The notes: generated by a model not told the origin, from the letters alone. A stretch of 64,000 nt of DNA from Streptococcus cristatus ATCC 51100 (GCF_000222765.1 NZ_AFUE01000004.1:1-64000), one strand, 5' to 3'. Shown: positions 8,703 to 17,349, numbered from the stretch's first letter. Numbers and translations: made by a program.

Positions 8703-8878
8703 AACTTCTCTTTCTTTAGGACTTCAGCAAAGCCATCCTCGTCTTTTTCTTTGACGGCAAAGTTTGGCCTCATCTTTTCGGCTTCACTTATAGTGAGCCC
8801 ATTGGGTTACAGTTTACCAAATCACTCTTTGGCAAGACCTCCTAAGGTATCTTGTTAGCTGTCCAAAATTGGCCTTTC
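8703..8878 (-). other. Gap between cysE and the phosphorylase gene, possible coding remnant
   Basis: No intact gene is seen in these 176 nt. On the minus strand an AGGAGG (8835-8840) is followed by a TTG start and a very short open frame that stops after ten codons. A second frame then reads open for about 36 codons into the phosphorylase start (includes MRPNFAVKEKDEDGFAEVLK). This is what a decayed or frameshifted small gene would look like, but it could be chance. Confidence 0.3.
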
Positions 8879-9496
8879 TTAGAGCTCCGACGAATGGTGG
8901 CTGGCTTCACGGGCATGCTCCAGCTTGTCCAAATAATATTCTCGCTGTTCTTCCACCTCGTGGATGGTTGGCTCATCTTTCTGACCATGAACACGCACGA
9001 TCTTAGCCGGGATACCAACTACGGTTACATCACTAGGTACATCTGCCACAACAACTGCTCCAGCTCCAACTTTGGCATTTTCACCAATTTCAACTGGGCC
9101 AATGACTTGAGCATGAGCAGAGACCAAGGCGCCCCGACGCACAGTCGGATGCCGTTTCCCTGTATCCTTACCAGTTCCGCCTAAGGTCACGCCATGATAC
9201 AGAAGCGCACCCTTTTCCACGATAGCCGTTTCACCGATAACCAATCCACCACCATGGTCAATGAAGACTCCAGACTCAATCTGAGCACCAGGATGAATCT
9301 CAATCTGAGTCCAAAAACGCCAAAATTGGCTATGCATGCGTGCCAGTAGCTTAAAACCTCTCTTCCAGAGGAAATGAGAAAGACGGTGGGCTGCCAAGGC
9401 CTTGACACCTGGATAAGTCAGGATGACCTCCAGCGAAGTACGAGCAGCTGGATCATTTTCTTTTACAATCTCAATGGCTTCTTTCCACCAGCCCAT
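8879..9496 (-). CDS. cysE: Serine O-acetyltransferase
   Basis: This 205-residue protein makes O-acetylserine from serine and acetyl-CoA, the first step of cysteine synthesis. The C-terminal half shows left-handed beta-helix hexapeptide repeats, including HPGAQIESGVFIDHGGGLVIGE and the active-site/CoA segment HGVTLGGTGKDTGKRHPTV. Length is usual for Gram-positive CysE. It is 88 nt after pnp with a hairpin between them, and heads the leftward block that ends with cysS and mrnC. The order pnp-cysE-cysS-mrnC is familiar from other streptococci. Confidence 0.96.
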   Translation of the reverse strand: MGWWKEAIEIVKENDPAARTSLEVILTYPGVKALAAHRLSHFLWKRGFKLLARMHSQFWRFWTQIEIHPGAQIESGVFIDHGGGLVIGETAIVEKGALLYHGVTLGGTGKDTGKRHPTVRRGALVSAHAQVIGPVEIGENAKVGAGAVVVADVPSDVTVVGIPAKIVRVHGQKDEPTIHEVEEQREYYLDKLEHAREASHHSSEL

Positions 9497-9524
9497 CTTC
9501 TTCTCCTTTCATTAGGTAAAATAA

Positions 9525-9582
9525 GGGAGCAGGCCCTACACAAAGAAATTTGTAAGGTAATTGAGCCTGATCACTCCCTTTT
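9525..9582 (-). terminator. Hairpin between pnp and cysE
   Basis: On the minus strand AAGGGAG and CAGGC early in the gap pair with GCCTG and CTCCCTT later in it, with ATTTT after the stem. It can act as a terminator for pnp or an attenuator ahead of cysE. Confidence 0.6.
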
Positions 9583-9584
9583 CA

Positions 9585-11783
9585 TTATTCTTCTGATTTA
9601 GCTTTAGGAGCTTCTTCATGTTTCTTATGAAAATGCCCTTTTTCCTGATGTTTATCGTGGTCTCTCTTTGGCTTGTCTGGCTTAGGCGGACGTGGCAAGA
9701 GAGCTTTCATAGACGCATCTACGCGGCCTTTTTCATCAATTTTAATGACCTTAACATCGACAAAATCACCAATTTGTACCAAGTCTTCGACATTGTTGGT
9801 TCGAGTCCAAGCCATTTCAGAGATGTGAACGAGAGCATCGGTCTTGTCAAAGAGGTTGACAAAGGCACCGAATTTCTCAATCCGAACAACCTTAGCATGG
9901 TAAACTTCATCCACTTTAGCTTCACGAACCAAACCAGCAATGATTTCTTTGGCACGGTTAATAGCCGCTTGATCGCTAGAGTAGATGGACACATTTCCGT
10001 CTTCGTCAATATCAATCTTAACGCCTGTTTCAGCGATGATCTTGTCGATAGTTTCGCCACCCTTACCGATGACAATCTTAATCTTGTCCACATCAATCTT
10101 GATGGTATCAATTTTCGGAGCAGTTGGAGCCAACTCAGGACGCGGAGCTGGAATTGTCGCTTCAATCAAGTCCAGAATTTCAAAACGAGCTTTCTTAGCC
10201 TGAGCAAGAGCTTCTGTCAGGATTTCCGCTGTAATTCCTTCAATCTTGATATCCATTTGAAGAGCTGTAATCCCTTCGCGAGTACCAGCCACCTTAAAGT
10301 CCATATCGCCAAAGTGGTCTTCCAAACCTTGAATGTCCGTCAGAACTGTGTAGTTGCTACCATCTGAAATCAAGCCCATAGCAATTCCGGCAACCGGTGC
10401 CTTAATCGGCACACCACCAGCCATCAGAGCTAGAGTGCCCGCACAGATAGAGGCTTGAGAAGAAGAACCATTTGATTCCAAGACTTCTGCTACCAGACGA
10501 ATAGCGTATGGGAATTCTTCCAAGCTAGGCAAAACTTGCTCCAAGGCACGTTCCCCAAGAGCACCGTGTCCGATTTCACGACGGCCAGGAGCCCCATAAC
10601 GACCTGTCTCCCCGACAGAGTATTGCGGGAAATTATAGTGGTGCATGAAGCGTTTCTTGTATTCTGGATCCAAGCCGTCCACAATTTGCGTTTCTCCCAT
10701 TGGTGCCAGAGTCAGAACAGACAAGGCTTGGGTTTGCCCGCGAGTAAAGAGACCAGAACCATGCACGCGCGGCAGGTAATCCACTTCCGCATCCAGCGGA
10801 CGGATTTCATCAACTTTACGGCCGTCAGGACGGACCTTATCTTCAGTAATCAAACGGCGCACTTCCGCATGCTCCATTTGTTCTAAGATTTCAGCCACAT
10901 CACGCATGATACGGTCGAATTCTTCATGGTCTGCGTATTTCTCTTCATAAACCGCTGTGACTTGGTCTTTGACAGCCTGAGTTGCAGCTTCACGCGCCAG
11001 CTTTTCTTCTACCTGAACGGCCTTTTGCAAGTCGCTGTTGTAGACCGTGACAATCTCTGCCTGCAGCTCCTCATCAACATGCAACAATTCTACTTCTGCT
11101 TTTTCCTTACCGACTGCTGCGACAATTTCTTCTTGGAAGGCAATCAATTCCTTGACCGCTTCGTGCCCTTTGAGAAGAGCTTCCAGCATGATATCTTCAG
11201 AAAGTTCCTTGGCTCCAGACTCTACCATGTTGATAGCATCTTTAGTACCAGCCACTGTCAGTTCCAAAAGCGAAACTTCTTTTTGTTCCTTGCTAGGGTT
11301 GATGATGAATTCACCATCTACATAACCGACTTGAACTCCTGCGATCGGGCCATTAAAAGGAATATCTGAGATAGAAAGAGCCAGAGAGCTACCGAACATA
11401 GCAGCCATTTGAGGTGAAGCATCTTCGTCATAAGAAAGAACAGTATTGATAACCTGGACTTCATTGCGGAAGCCTTCCGCAAACATAGGGCGAATCGGAC
11501 GGTCAATCAAACGAGCCGTCAAAGTCGCATCTGTTGACGGACGGCCTTCCCGTTTCATAAAGCCACCAGGGTATTTCCCAGCCGCATACATTTTTTCCTC
11601 ATAGTTGACCTGCAATGGGAAAAAGTCACCCGTAGCCATCTTTTTGGACATGGTTGCCGCAGTTAAAACGGTACTTTCTCCATAGCGAACAACGGCGCTG
11701 CCATTTGCCTGCTTTGCAACCTGACCAGTTTCAACTACCAGCTCACGACCTGCAAAAACGGTTTTAAAAACTTGTTTTGTCAT
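9585..11783 (-). CDS. pnp: Polyribonucleotide nucleotidyltransferase (PNPase)
   Basis: A 732-residue 3'-5' phosphorolytic exoribonuclease of the RNA degradosome. Two RNase PH-like domains are present (residues ~1-225 and ~315-545, the second with [23 protein letters not shown]), then a KH domain ([11 protein letters not shown] near 563-573) and an S1 domain (~620-690, [11 protein letters not shown]), ending in a basic His/Lys-rich tail. Length is slightly above the usual ~700-710 because of that tail. It starts a leftward run with cysE. Its leader contains a long hairpin that may matter for control. Confidence 0.98.
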   Translation of the reverse strand: MTKQVFKTVFAGRELVVETGQVAKQANGSAVVRYGESTVLTAATMSKKMATGDFFPLQVNYEEKMYAAGKYPGGFMKREGRPSTDATLTARLIDRPIRPMFAEGFRNEVQVINTVLSYDEDASPQMAAMFGSSLALSISDIPFNGPIAGVQVGYVDGEFIINPSKEQKEVSLLELTVAGTKDAINMVESGAKELSEDIMLEALLKGHEAVKELIAFQEEIVAAVGKEKAEVELLHVDEELQAEIVTVYNSDLQKAVQVEEKLAREAATQAVKDQVTAVYEEKYADHEEFDRIMRDVAEILEQMEHAEVRRLITEDKVRPDGRKVDEIRPLDAEVDYLPRVHGSGLFTRGQTQALSVLTLAPMGETQIVDGLDPEYKKRFMHHYNFPQYSVGETGRYGAPGRREIGHGALGERALEQVLPSLEEFPYAIRLVAEVLESNGSSSQASICAGTLALMAGGVPIKAPVAGIAMGLISDGSNYTVLTDIQGLEDHFGDMDFKVAGTREGITALQMDIKIEGITAEILTEALAQAKKARFEILDLIEATIPAPRPELAPTAPKIDTIKIDVDKIKIVIGKGGETIDKIIAETGVKIDIDEDGNVSIYSSDQAAINRAKEIIAGLVREAKVDEVYHAKVVRIEKFGAFVNLFDKTDALVHISEMAWTRTNNVEDLVQIGDFVDVKVIKIDEKGRVDASMKALLPRPPKPDKPKRDHDKHQEKGHFHKKHEEAPKAKSEE

Positions 11784-11841
11784 AAAGACTCCTTGCCGAG
11801 CACATGCTCAAATTTTTTCATACGCCTTGGCTACAAAGATC

Positions 11842-11945
11842 AAGATATTAAGACCGTCAAAAGCTAAGTAAGATAGGAAACTGACGAAGTCTTCGATGAA
11901 GACAAGACAGTTTATCTTTTTACACAGCTTTTAGGTCGTATTCAG
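11842..11945 (-). repeat. Long nested stem-loop in the pnp leader
   Basis: Four pairs of complementary blocks nest inside one another: AAAAGCT/AGCTTTT at the base, then AAGATA/TATCTT, AACTG/CAGTT, and GTCTTC-ATC-GAAGAC at the tip. The arrangement is too regular for chance and would form a long imperfect RNA hairpin in the leader of pnp. It could be a pnp control element or a BOX-like mobile intergenic repeat. Confidence 0.6.
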
Positions 11946-12208
11946 TTCATCAAGATACACTTAAAGTGCTAAGAACGGTTCGACTAGCTCTTTTAATTTG
12001 ATTTGATGGTTTTAGTAGTTTATTATATCCTCATCTTTGTATCAAGCACGTACAGACCCTATTTTACCACAATTTCAGCCAAAAGAAAAAGGTCGGAAAT
12101 GGCTTTTTTCTATAAAGTTACTGAAAATCCATTTTTCTTTTTTCTAAGCAGACTGCTGAAATCATATTTCCCTAATTTTTCCTATAAGCAAGGCATTCTG
12201 AAGGAATT

Positions 12209-12218
12209 TTTGCTATAC
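12209..12218 (+). promoter_or_regulatory. pepF extended -10 promoter
   Basis: TGCTATACT lies about 35 nt before the pepF start and fits an extended -10 (TGnTATAAT); no good -35 is seen. The start codon follows AAAAGGAG. Confidence 0.6.
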
Positions 12219-12251
12219 TGAATATAGTTATTTAATCAAAAGGAGTAGACT

Positions 12252-14048
12252 ATGGAACAAAAACATCGTTCTGAATTCCCGGAAAATGAACTCTGGGACC
12301 TAACGGCCCTTTACCAAGACCAAGAGGACTTCCTCCGGGCCATCGAAAAGGCCAGAGAGGACATCCAAAAATTCGTCCGTGATTACCAAGGCAAGCTCAG
12401 CACTTTCGAAGATTTTGAACGGGCATTTGCTGAGCTGGAGCAGATTTATATCCAAATCAGCCACATCGGGAACTACGGTTTTATGCCACAGACCACTGAC
12501 TTTGGTGATGAGAGCTTTGCGCAGATTGCCCAAGCAGCCATGGAGTTTGAGACAGAAGCCAATGTCGCACTCAGCTTCTTTGACGACGCCCTGGTCAGTG
12601 CAGATGAAGCTGTCTTGGAGAAACTAGGCCAAGAACCCCATTTGACTTCAGCTATCCGCCAGGCCAAAATCAAAAAAGCCCACTATCTGGGAGCAGACGT
12701 CGAAAAAGCCTTGACCAATCTAGGCGAAGTCTTTTACAGTCCACAGGATATTTACACCAAGATGCGGGCTGGCGACTTTGCCATGGTTGACTTTGAAGTA
12801 GACGGTAAAGTTTACAAAAACAGCTTTGTCACCTATGAGAATTTCTATCAAAACCATGAAAATGCAGAAATCCGCGAAAAAGCTTTCCGTTCATTCTCAG
12901 AAGGTCTTCGTCAGCATCAAAACACTGCCGCAGCTGCCTATCTGGCTCAGGTCAAGTCTGAAAAATTACTAGCTGACATGAAAGGCTATGACTCTGTCTT
13001 TGACTACTTACTGGCAGAGCAAGAAGTTGATCGCTCTATGTTTGACCGGCAAATTGACTTGATTATGAGTGAATTTGCCCCAGTAGCTCAGAAATACCTC
13101 AAGCATGTCGCTAAGGTAAACGGACTTGAAAAAATGACCTTTGCCGATTGGAAGCTGGACTTGGACAGCGAGCTCAATCCTGAAGTCAGCATTGACGATG
13201 CCTATGACCTCGTCATGAAGTCAGTCGAGCCACTTGGACAAGAGTATTGTCAAGAAGTTGCCCGCTATAAGGAAGAACGCTGGGTCGACTTTGCGGCCAA
13301 TGCTGGAAAGGATTCTGGAGGCTATGCTGCGGATCCTTATCGGGTTCACCCTTATGTCCTCATGAGCTGGACTGGACGTATGAGTGATGTCTATACTCTG
13401 ATTCACGAGATTGGCCACTCTGGTCAGTTTATCTTCTCTGACAATCACCAAAGCTACTTCAACGCCCACATGTCCACCTACTATGTGGAAGCACCGTCTA
13501 CCTTTAATGAGCTCCTGCTCAGTGATTATCTGGAGCGCCAGTTTGATAACCCTCGCCAGAAACGCTTTGCCCTGGCTCACCGTCTGACGGATACCTACTT
13601 CCACAACTTCATTACTCACTTGCTGGAAGCTGCCTTCCAACGCAAGGTCTATACTTTGATCGAAGAAGGCGGAACTTTCGGGGCAAGCAAACTCAACGCT
13701 ATCATGAAAGAAGTCTTGGCAGAATTCTGGGGCGATGCCGTTGAGATTGACGACGACGCTGCTCTGACTTGGATGCGCCAAGCCCACTACTACATGGGGC
13801 TGTACAGCTACACTTACTCTGCAGGCTTGGTCATCTCTACCGCTGGCTACCTACATCTGAAAAATGACGAAAATGGTGCCCGTGACTGGCTTGAACTGCT
13901 CAAATCTGGCGGTAGCAAAACGCCGCTTGAGTCAGCTATGATTATTGGAGCAGACATTTCGACGGATAAACCACTCCGCGACACCATCCAATTCTTGTCC
14001 GACACAGTTGATCAGATTATTGCTTACAGCGAAGAGTTAGGCGAGTAA
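12252..14048 (+). CDS. pepF: Oligoendopeptidase F
   Basis: A 598-residue cytosolic zinc metallopeptidase of family M3 that degrades short peptides. The zinc site HEIGHSGQF falls at about residues 386-394, with the third ligand region ...YYVEAPSTFNELLL downstream, as in PepF/PepB of lactococci and streptococci. Length is normal. It is a single-gene unit with a promoter and a strong terminator. A decayed copy of its last ~200 nt lies about 580 bp downstream. Confidence 0.96.
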   Translation: MEQKHRSEFPENELWDLTALYQDQEDFLRAIEKAREDIQKFVRDYQGKLSTFEDFERAFAELEQIYIQISHIGNYGFMPQTTDFGDESFAQIAQAAMEFETEANVALSFFDDALVSADEAVLEKLGQEPHLTSAIRQAKIKKAHYLGADVEKALTNLGEVFYSPQDIYTKMRAGDFAMVDFEVDGKVYKNSFVTYENFYQNHENAEIREKAFRSFSEGLRQHQNTAAAAYLAQVKSEKLLADMKGYDSVFDYLLAEQEVDRSMFDRQIDLIMSEFAPVAQKYLKHVAKVNGLEKMTFADWKLDLDSELNPEVSIDDAYDLVMKSVEPLGQEYCQEVARYKEERWVDFAANAGKDSGGYAADPYRVHPYVLMSWTGRMSDVYTLIHEIGHSGQFIFSDNHQSYFNAHMSTYYVEAPSTFNELLLSDYLERQFDNPRQKRFALAHRLTDTYFHNFITHLLEAAFQRKVYTLIEEGGTFGASKLNAIMKEVLAEFWGDAVEIDDDAALTWMRQAHYYMGLYSYTYSAGLVISTAGYLHLKNDENGARDWLELLKSGGSKTPLESAMIIGADISTDKPLRDTIQFLSDTVDQIIAYSEELGE

Positions 14049-14051
14049 AAA

Positions 14052-14088
14052 AACAAGACTGAGACATTTTTGTCTCAGTCTGTTTTTA
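14052..14088 (+). terminator. pepF terminator
   Basis: AAGACTGAGACA pairs with TGTCTCAGTCTG-TTTTT directly after the pepF stop. Confidence 0.9.
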
Positions 14089-14137
14089 CATGATTCAATT
14101 AAATCTGCTCCCAGAGATAGACTTGGAAGCTAAATTT

Positions 14138-14482
14138 TTAAAAAAGTTTGAAGAAATATAGATAAACCAAAATATAGATTGTAAAACAGACGCTAAATAT
14201 AAGCCACCTTATCCAGAACTGTGACTTGCTATAATTTTTAGCACGTAGGAGGCCAATAAAGAACCAAATCAGGCCCCAAAAAAACATTCCCAACAGTTGA
14301 GGAGCATAATATGAAATCAAAACCAAGCAAAAAAGGACAAAGCTTAATACAGCCATGATACTTTTTTCCGTTATTTGCGACCTAGGAATCATCCAGCCCA
14401 CAAAGAAACAGAAAATTGGCACCGCAATAAACGGAGTAAAAACCATCAAAATAAAGCCAAACTGCGATAATGACTCAATCAT
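14138..14482 (-). CDS. Small four-helix membrane protein, function unknown
   Basis: This 114-residue protein is almost wholly hydrophobic, with about four predicted membrane helices and a short basic cytosolic loop (RAKNYSKSQF near 82-91). I do not recognise the family. The ribosome site is weak (AAAGGG, 8 nt before ATG). It lies between the end of pepF and a fragment duplicated from pepF, facing the opposite direction, so it may have arrived with the rearrangement that made the duplication. Base composition is more A/T rich than pepF. Confidence 0.6.
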   Translation of the reverse strand: MIESLSQFGFILMVFTPFIAVPIFCFFVGWMIPRSQITEKSIMAVLSFVLFCLVLISYYAPQLLGMFFWGLIWFFIGLLRAKNYSKSQFWIRWLIFSVCFTIYILVYLYFFKLF

Positions 14483-14628
14483 AAGCAGCGCCCTTTCTAT
14501 ACCTTGTAATTTACCTTCTTCCTATTATAACCTAAAAACTATATTTTCCAACAAAAAAACTGGAATATATAATTTTTCTTAAATCGATAGAGGACTAATG
14601 AGGCAAGCCAGGGGCGTGAGAGACACCA

Positions 14629-14830
14629 GCTACCTACACCTGAAAATGACGAAAATGGTGCCCGTGACTGGCTAGAACTGCTCAAATCTGGCAGCAGCAA
14701 GACTCCACTTGAGTCAGCCATGATTATCGGAGCGGATATCTCAACAGATAAACCACTCCGTGATACCATCCAATTCTTGTCTGATACAGTTGATCAGATT
14801 ATCGCCTACAGTGCTGAGTTGGGAGAGTAA
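14629..14830 (+). pseudogene. Remnant of a second pepF 3' end
   Basis: Over 202 nt this matches the last ~200 nt of pepF (13847-14048), including the stop codon. Encoded blocks such as SKTPLESAMIIGADIST and KPLRDTIQFLSDTVDQI are identical, while the DNA differs mostly at synonymous third positions. One A is missing from the AAAAA run near the left end, breaking the frame, and no start or upstream coding sequence exists. It is thus a fragment of a diverged pepF allele, not a functional gene. Confidence 0.9.
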
Positions 14831-14834
14831 ATTA

Positions 14835-14995
14835 AAAGAGTCTGGGACAAAAGTCTAACCTTAAATATAAAAAGCGAACAAAACGAGTTATCTGACACTC
14901 AGAATACTGTCTTGTTCGCTTTTTTTCTAATCTATCGATTTTAAAAATTTATAATAAAGAATTCCTAAAATCAAAATTTTTTGTCCCGACCTCTT
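14835..14995. repeat. Intergenic element bounded by GGGACAAAA / TTTTGTCCC
   Basis: The element begins GAGTCTGGGACAAAAGT and ends TTTTTTGTCCCGACCTC, so its ends are inverted repeats. Inside is a hairpin AAAGCGAACAA / TTGTTCGCTTT followed by a T run (14869-14927). The ends match those of the two ~180-bp repeats at 20415 and 44627, but the interior is different. It separates the pepF remnant from the NTF2-like gene and likely terminates transcription from both sides. Confidence 0.65.
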
Positions 14996-14998
14996 AAA

Positions 14999-15388
14999 TT
15001 ATCCCCAAAAGCTATCTTCTTCAGCTTGATCTGAAGAGAAGAGCCAAACTTCTTTGATTTTTCCGTCTTCAATACGGAAGAGGTCAATCCCGTTCATATT
15101 GAGTTCAGTACCATCAGCACGTGTTCCGAGAAAAGTAACATTAGCTGCGATTAAATCCTTATTGTCAGAAACCCAATTTGTTACCACCTTAAAGGTTCCA
15201 TTAGTTTTCTCAGCAAATGTAGCCAGGTGAGTTCCTAGCTTGTCCTTACCAACAACTGTACCAGATATACTATGAGTACCAGGTTGATGCCAGATAATAT
15301 CGTCTGCCATAGTTTCAAAGACACCAGGAAAGTCACCAGCAATTAAAGCTTGGTTATAAGCATTGAAAATTTCTAAGTTTGTTGACAT
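14999..15388 (-). CDS. NTF2-like / SnoaL-like protein
   Basis: A 129-residue single-domain protein with an NTF2-like fold: ...IFNAYNQALIAGDFPGVFETMADDIIWHQPGTHSISGTVVG..., ending GIDLFRIEDGKIKEVWLF. Such proteins bind or isomerise small hydrophobic molecules; the ligand is unknown. I set the start at 15388 because GGAGAAT lies just upstream; the frame stays open further but without a site. It diverges from an HxlR regulator gene, and HxlR regulators commonly control the gene across the shared promoter, so it is probably induced by reactive electrophiles or redox stress. Confidence 0.8.
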   Translation of the reverse strand: MSTNLEIFNAYNQALIAGDFPGVFETMADDIIWHQPGTHSISGTVVGKDKLGTHLATFAEKTNGTFKVVTNWVSDNKDLIAANVTFLGTRADGTELNMNGIDLFRIEDGKIKEVWLFSSDQAEEDSFWG

Positions 15389-15451
15389 ACCTATTCTCCA
15401 TTTCTTTTTTATGATATAATTGTAATATTTACAAATAAAAAACAAGTAGAC

Positions 15452-15502
15452 ACTTTTTTGATAGCTAGTATCAAAAGTAGTACTATTATTGATACTAAAA
15501 GA
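15452..15502. promoter_or_regulatory. Candidate HxlR operator
   Basis: A perfect inverted repeat CTTTTGATA-N5-TATCAAAAG core lies at 15456-15476 (arms TTTTGATA/TATCAAAA), followed by a second half-like copy, TTGATACTAAAAG, about 13 bp to the right. It sits midway between the divergent NTF2-like and HxlR genes. Confidence 0.6.
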
Positions 15503-15537
15503 TAAATTTTTTTAAAAAAATAGAAAGAAGATATTTT

Positions 15538-15885
15538 ATGCCAAATAAAGTGAGTGAGTATGGTATTTGTCCATTTGCGACAACGCAGAGGGTTTTAACG
15601 GGGAAATGGGCACTGGTAATCATTTATCAGTTGAGTACGGGTACCAAACGATTTAAAGAATTGCAGAGATTATTGCCTGGGATTACTCAAACTATTTTGA
15701 CACGTCATCTCCGTCAATTAGAAAAGGATAAGATTGTTCAACGAAAGGTCTATGCGGAAGTTCCCCCACGAGTTGAGTACAGCTTAACCGAAATGGGACA
15801 GGAATTCAAAGTTGTATTAGATGCTGTGGAAAACTGGGGTCTGGATTATATCAAGTTGCTAAAAACTAGTGAGATGAGCAACTGA
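15538..15885 (+). CDS. HxlR-family transcriptional regulator
   Basis: A 115-residue winged-helix regulator with the HxlR signature CPFATTQRVLTGKWALVIIYQL near the N terminus and PPRVEYSLTEMGQEF in the wing. A conserved cysteine at residue 11 matches the redox-sensing cysteine of YodB/HypR-type members. It would bind as a dimer to the palindrome between it and the divergent NTF2-like gene and respond to electrophile or oxidative stress. The DNA-binding assignment is firm; the inducer is inferred. Confidence 0.88.
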   Translation: MPNKVSEYGICPFATTQRVLTGKWALVIIYQLSTGTKRFKELQRLLPGITQTILTRHLRQLEKDKIVQRKVYAEVPPRVEYSLTEMGQEFKVVLDAVENWGLDYIKLLKTSEMSN

Positions 15886-16031
15886 TAAATCCTATAGAGG
15901 AAATGTGTTTTCTGTTTAATCCCTCAATTAAAAGACAGTAAAGTAAACCAGTATTTTTCCAATCAATTTTCTTGAAACCCTTTGTTTCTTTTGATAGACT
16001 AATACATAGTTTTAAAAAAAGGAGATAGAAA

Positions 16032-16700
16032 ATGAAAAAATTTGTCGCTGAATTAATCGGTACGTTCATGCTTGTGTTCATCGGAACAGGAGCTGTTGTT
16101 TTTGGAAATGGTGTTGAGGGTCTTGGCCACCTAGGAATTGCTTTAGCATTTGGCTTGGCAATCGTGGTAGCAGCTTTCTCAATTGGAACTGTTTCAGGTG
16201 CTCACTTGAACCCAGCTGTTTCAATCGCTATGTTTGTTAACAAACGCTTGTCATCAAAAGACCTTGTCAACTACATCCTTGGACAAGTGGTTGGAGCTTT
16301 CCTTGCGTCTGGTGCGGTCTTCTTCCTCTTGGCGAACTCAGGCATGTCAACTGCTAGTCTTGGTGAAAATGCCTTGGCAAACGGTGTAACTGTCTTTGGT
16401 GGTTTCCTGTTTGAAGTCATCGCAACTTTCTTGTTTGTTTTGGTGATCATGACCGTGACTTCAGAAAGTAAGGGAAATGGTGCGATTGCTGGTTTGGTGA
16501 TTGGTTTGTCATTGACAGCTATGATCCTTGTGGGATTGAACATCACTGGGCTTTCAGTGAACCCAGCTCGTAGCTTAGCGCCTGCTGTATTGGTAGGTGG
16601 TGATGCTCTTCAACAAGTATGGATTTTCATTCTTGCACCAATCGTAGGTGGTGTTCTTGCAGCTCTTGTTGCGAAAAACTTCCTTGGAACAGAAGAATAA
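16032..16700 (+). CDS. Aquaporin / MIP-family channel
   Basis: A 222-residue channel with six membrane helices and the two half-helix motifs HLNPAVS (about 65-71) and SVNPARS (about 180-186). The arginine after the second NPA and the short loops suggest a water-selective channel rather than a glycerol facilitator; relatives in oral streptococci have been reported to pass hydrogen peroxide. It has an AAAGGAGATAG ribosome site and is convergent with trxA, each gene with its own terminator. The placement near thioredoxin and an HxlR gene hints at peroxide handling, which is inference. Confidence 0.9.
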   Translation: MKKFVAELIGTFMLVFIGTGAVVFGNGVEGLGHLGIALAFGLAIVVAAFSIGTVSGAHLNPAVSIAMFVNKRLSSKDLVNYILGQVVGAFLASGAVFFLLANSGMSTASLGENALANGVTVFGGFLFEVIATFLFVLVIMTVTSESKGNGAIAGLVIGLSLTAMILVGLNITGLSVNPARSLAPAVLVGGDALQQVWIFILAPIVGGVLAALVAKNFLGTEE

Positions 16701-16707
16701 TTAAAGA

Positions 16708-16750
16708 AAATAGAGCCTTGCTCCTCAATTTGGGGAACAAGGCTTTTTCT
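16708..16750 (+). terminator. Aquaporin gene terminator
   Basis: AGCCTTG pairs with CAAGGCT, extended by CTCC/GGGG-type inner pairing, followed by TTTTTC. Confidence 0.85.
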
Positions 16751-16760
16751 ATGCAAACGA

Positions 16761-16795
16761 AAAAGCACTCCCCGTTTCAAATGGGGAGCGCTTTG
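16761..16795 (-). terminator. trxA terminator
   Basis: On the minus strand GCGCTCCCC pairs with GGGGAGTGC around a short loop, followed by TTTTTC; it lies 4 nt after trxA. Confidence 0.88.
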
Positions 16796-16798
16796 ATT

Positions 16799-17113
16799 TT
16801 AACTTAATTCAGCAACGATGGCCTTGATTTGTTCTGCTGTGTGAACACCTGCAACTTGTTTCACCACTTGGCCGTCTTTTTTGAAGAGAAGGGTTGGGAT
16901 GGACATGATTCCAAAGGCACGAGCTGTATTTGGGTTTTCATCTACGTCCATTTTAACGATTTTCAGGACATCTTCTGAAAGTTCTTCAGACAATTTGTCC
17001 AAGATTGGACCTTGCATACGACATGGACCACACCAAGGTGCCCAGAAGTCTACCAAGACCAAACCGTCTTTTGTTTCTTGTTCAAATGTTGCATCTGTAA
17101 TTGCTTTTGCCAT
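16799..17113 (-). CDS. trxA: Thioredoxin
   Basis: A 104-residue classic thioredoxin with the active site WAPWCGPCRM at residues 26-35 and the cis-proline segment MSIPTLLFKK near 72-81. It reduces protein disulfides in the cytosol using thioredoxin reductase. It follows a DUF4649 gene by 14 nt, and the two share one promoter. Confidence 0.97.
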   Translation of the reverse strand: MAKAITDATFEQETKDGLVLVDFWAPWCGPCRMQGPILDKLSEELSEDVLKIVKMDVDENPNTARAFGIMSIPTLLFKKDGQVVKQVAGVHTAEQIKAIVAELS

Positions 17114-17127
17114 TGTATTTCTCCTTT

Positions 17128-17349
17128 TTAATTATATTGGCTTAAATCTTGTTTCATCAGGAAAAAGTACACATCTCCATAAGTCCCATGGTAGTCCAAA
17201 TCATGACCATTATAAACTAACTTTTTAACTGGATGATAATCCGCCACCCCGATCAGGCAGGCTTGCTGGGATAGTTCAAACTCCTCATAAGACTCGAAAG
17301 TTATCTTCCGTTCTGACTTAGCTGCATCTAGATAGATAATTTCAATCAT
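17128..17349 (-). CDS. DUF4649 family small protein
   Basis: A 73-residue soluble protein, conserved in streptococci and placed next to trxA. It shows the family pattern EIIYLDAAKSERKITF... and ends in YGDVYFFLMKQDLSQYN. No function is known. It is the first gene of the operon with trxA, with a good promoter 40 nt upstream, suggesting a link with thioredoxin or with the same stress response. Confidence 0.8.
   Translation of the reverse strand: MIEIIYLDAAKSERKITFESYEEFELSQQACLIGVADYHPVKKLVYNGHDLDYHGTYGDVYFFLMKQDLSQYN

Larger units (their letters stand above)
11784..12251. other. pnp-pepF divergent intergenic region
   Basis: These 468 nt hold no convincing gene. They contain the pnp ribosome site (AAGGAGTC), a GAGCATGTGCTC palindrome near 11803, the long nested hairpin described separately, a TATAAT-like box facing pnp near 12024, and the pepF promoter at the right end. 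Confidence 0.6.

Noticed and set aside
9618-10367. A 249-codon rightward open frame inside pnp
   Set aside because: It is a shadow of pnp on the other strand; no start site or recognisable protein.
11784-12251. A tRNA gene hinted at by GGTTCGACTAGC near 11973
   Set aside because: No acceptor, D or anticodon stems can be formed around it.
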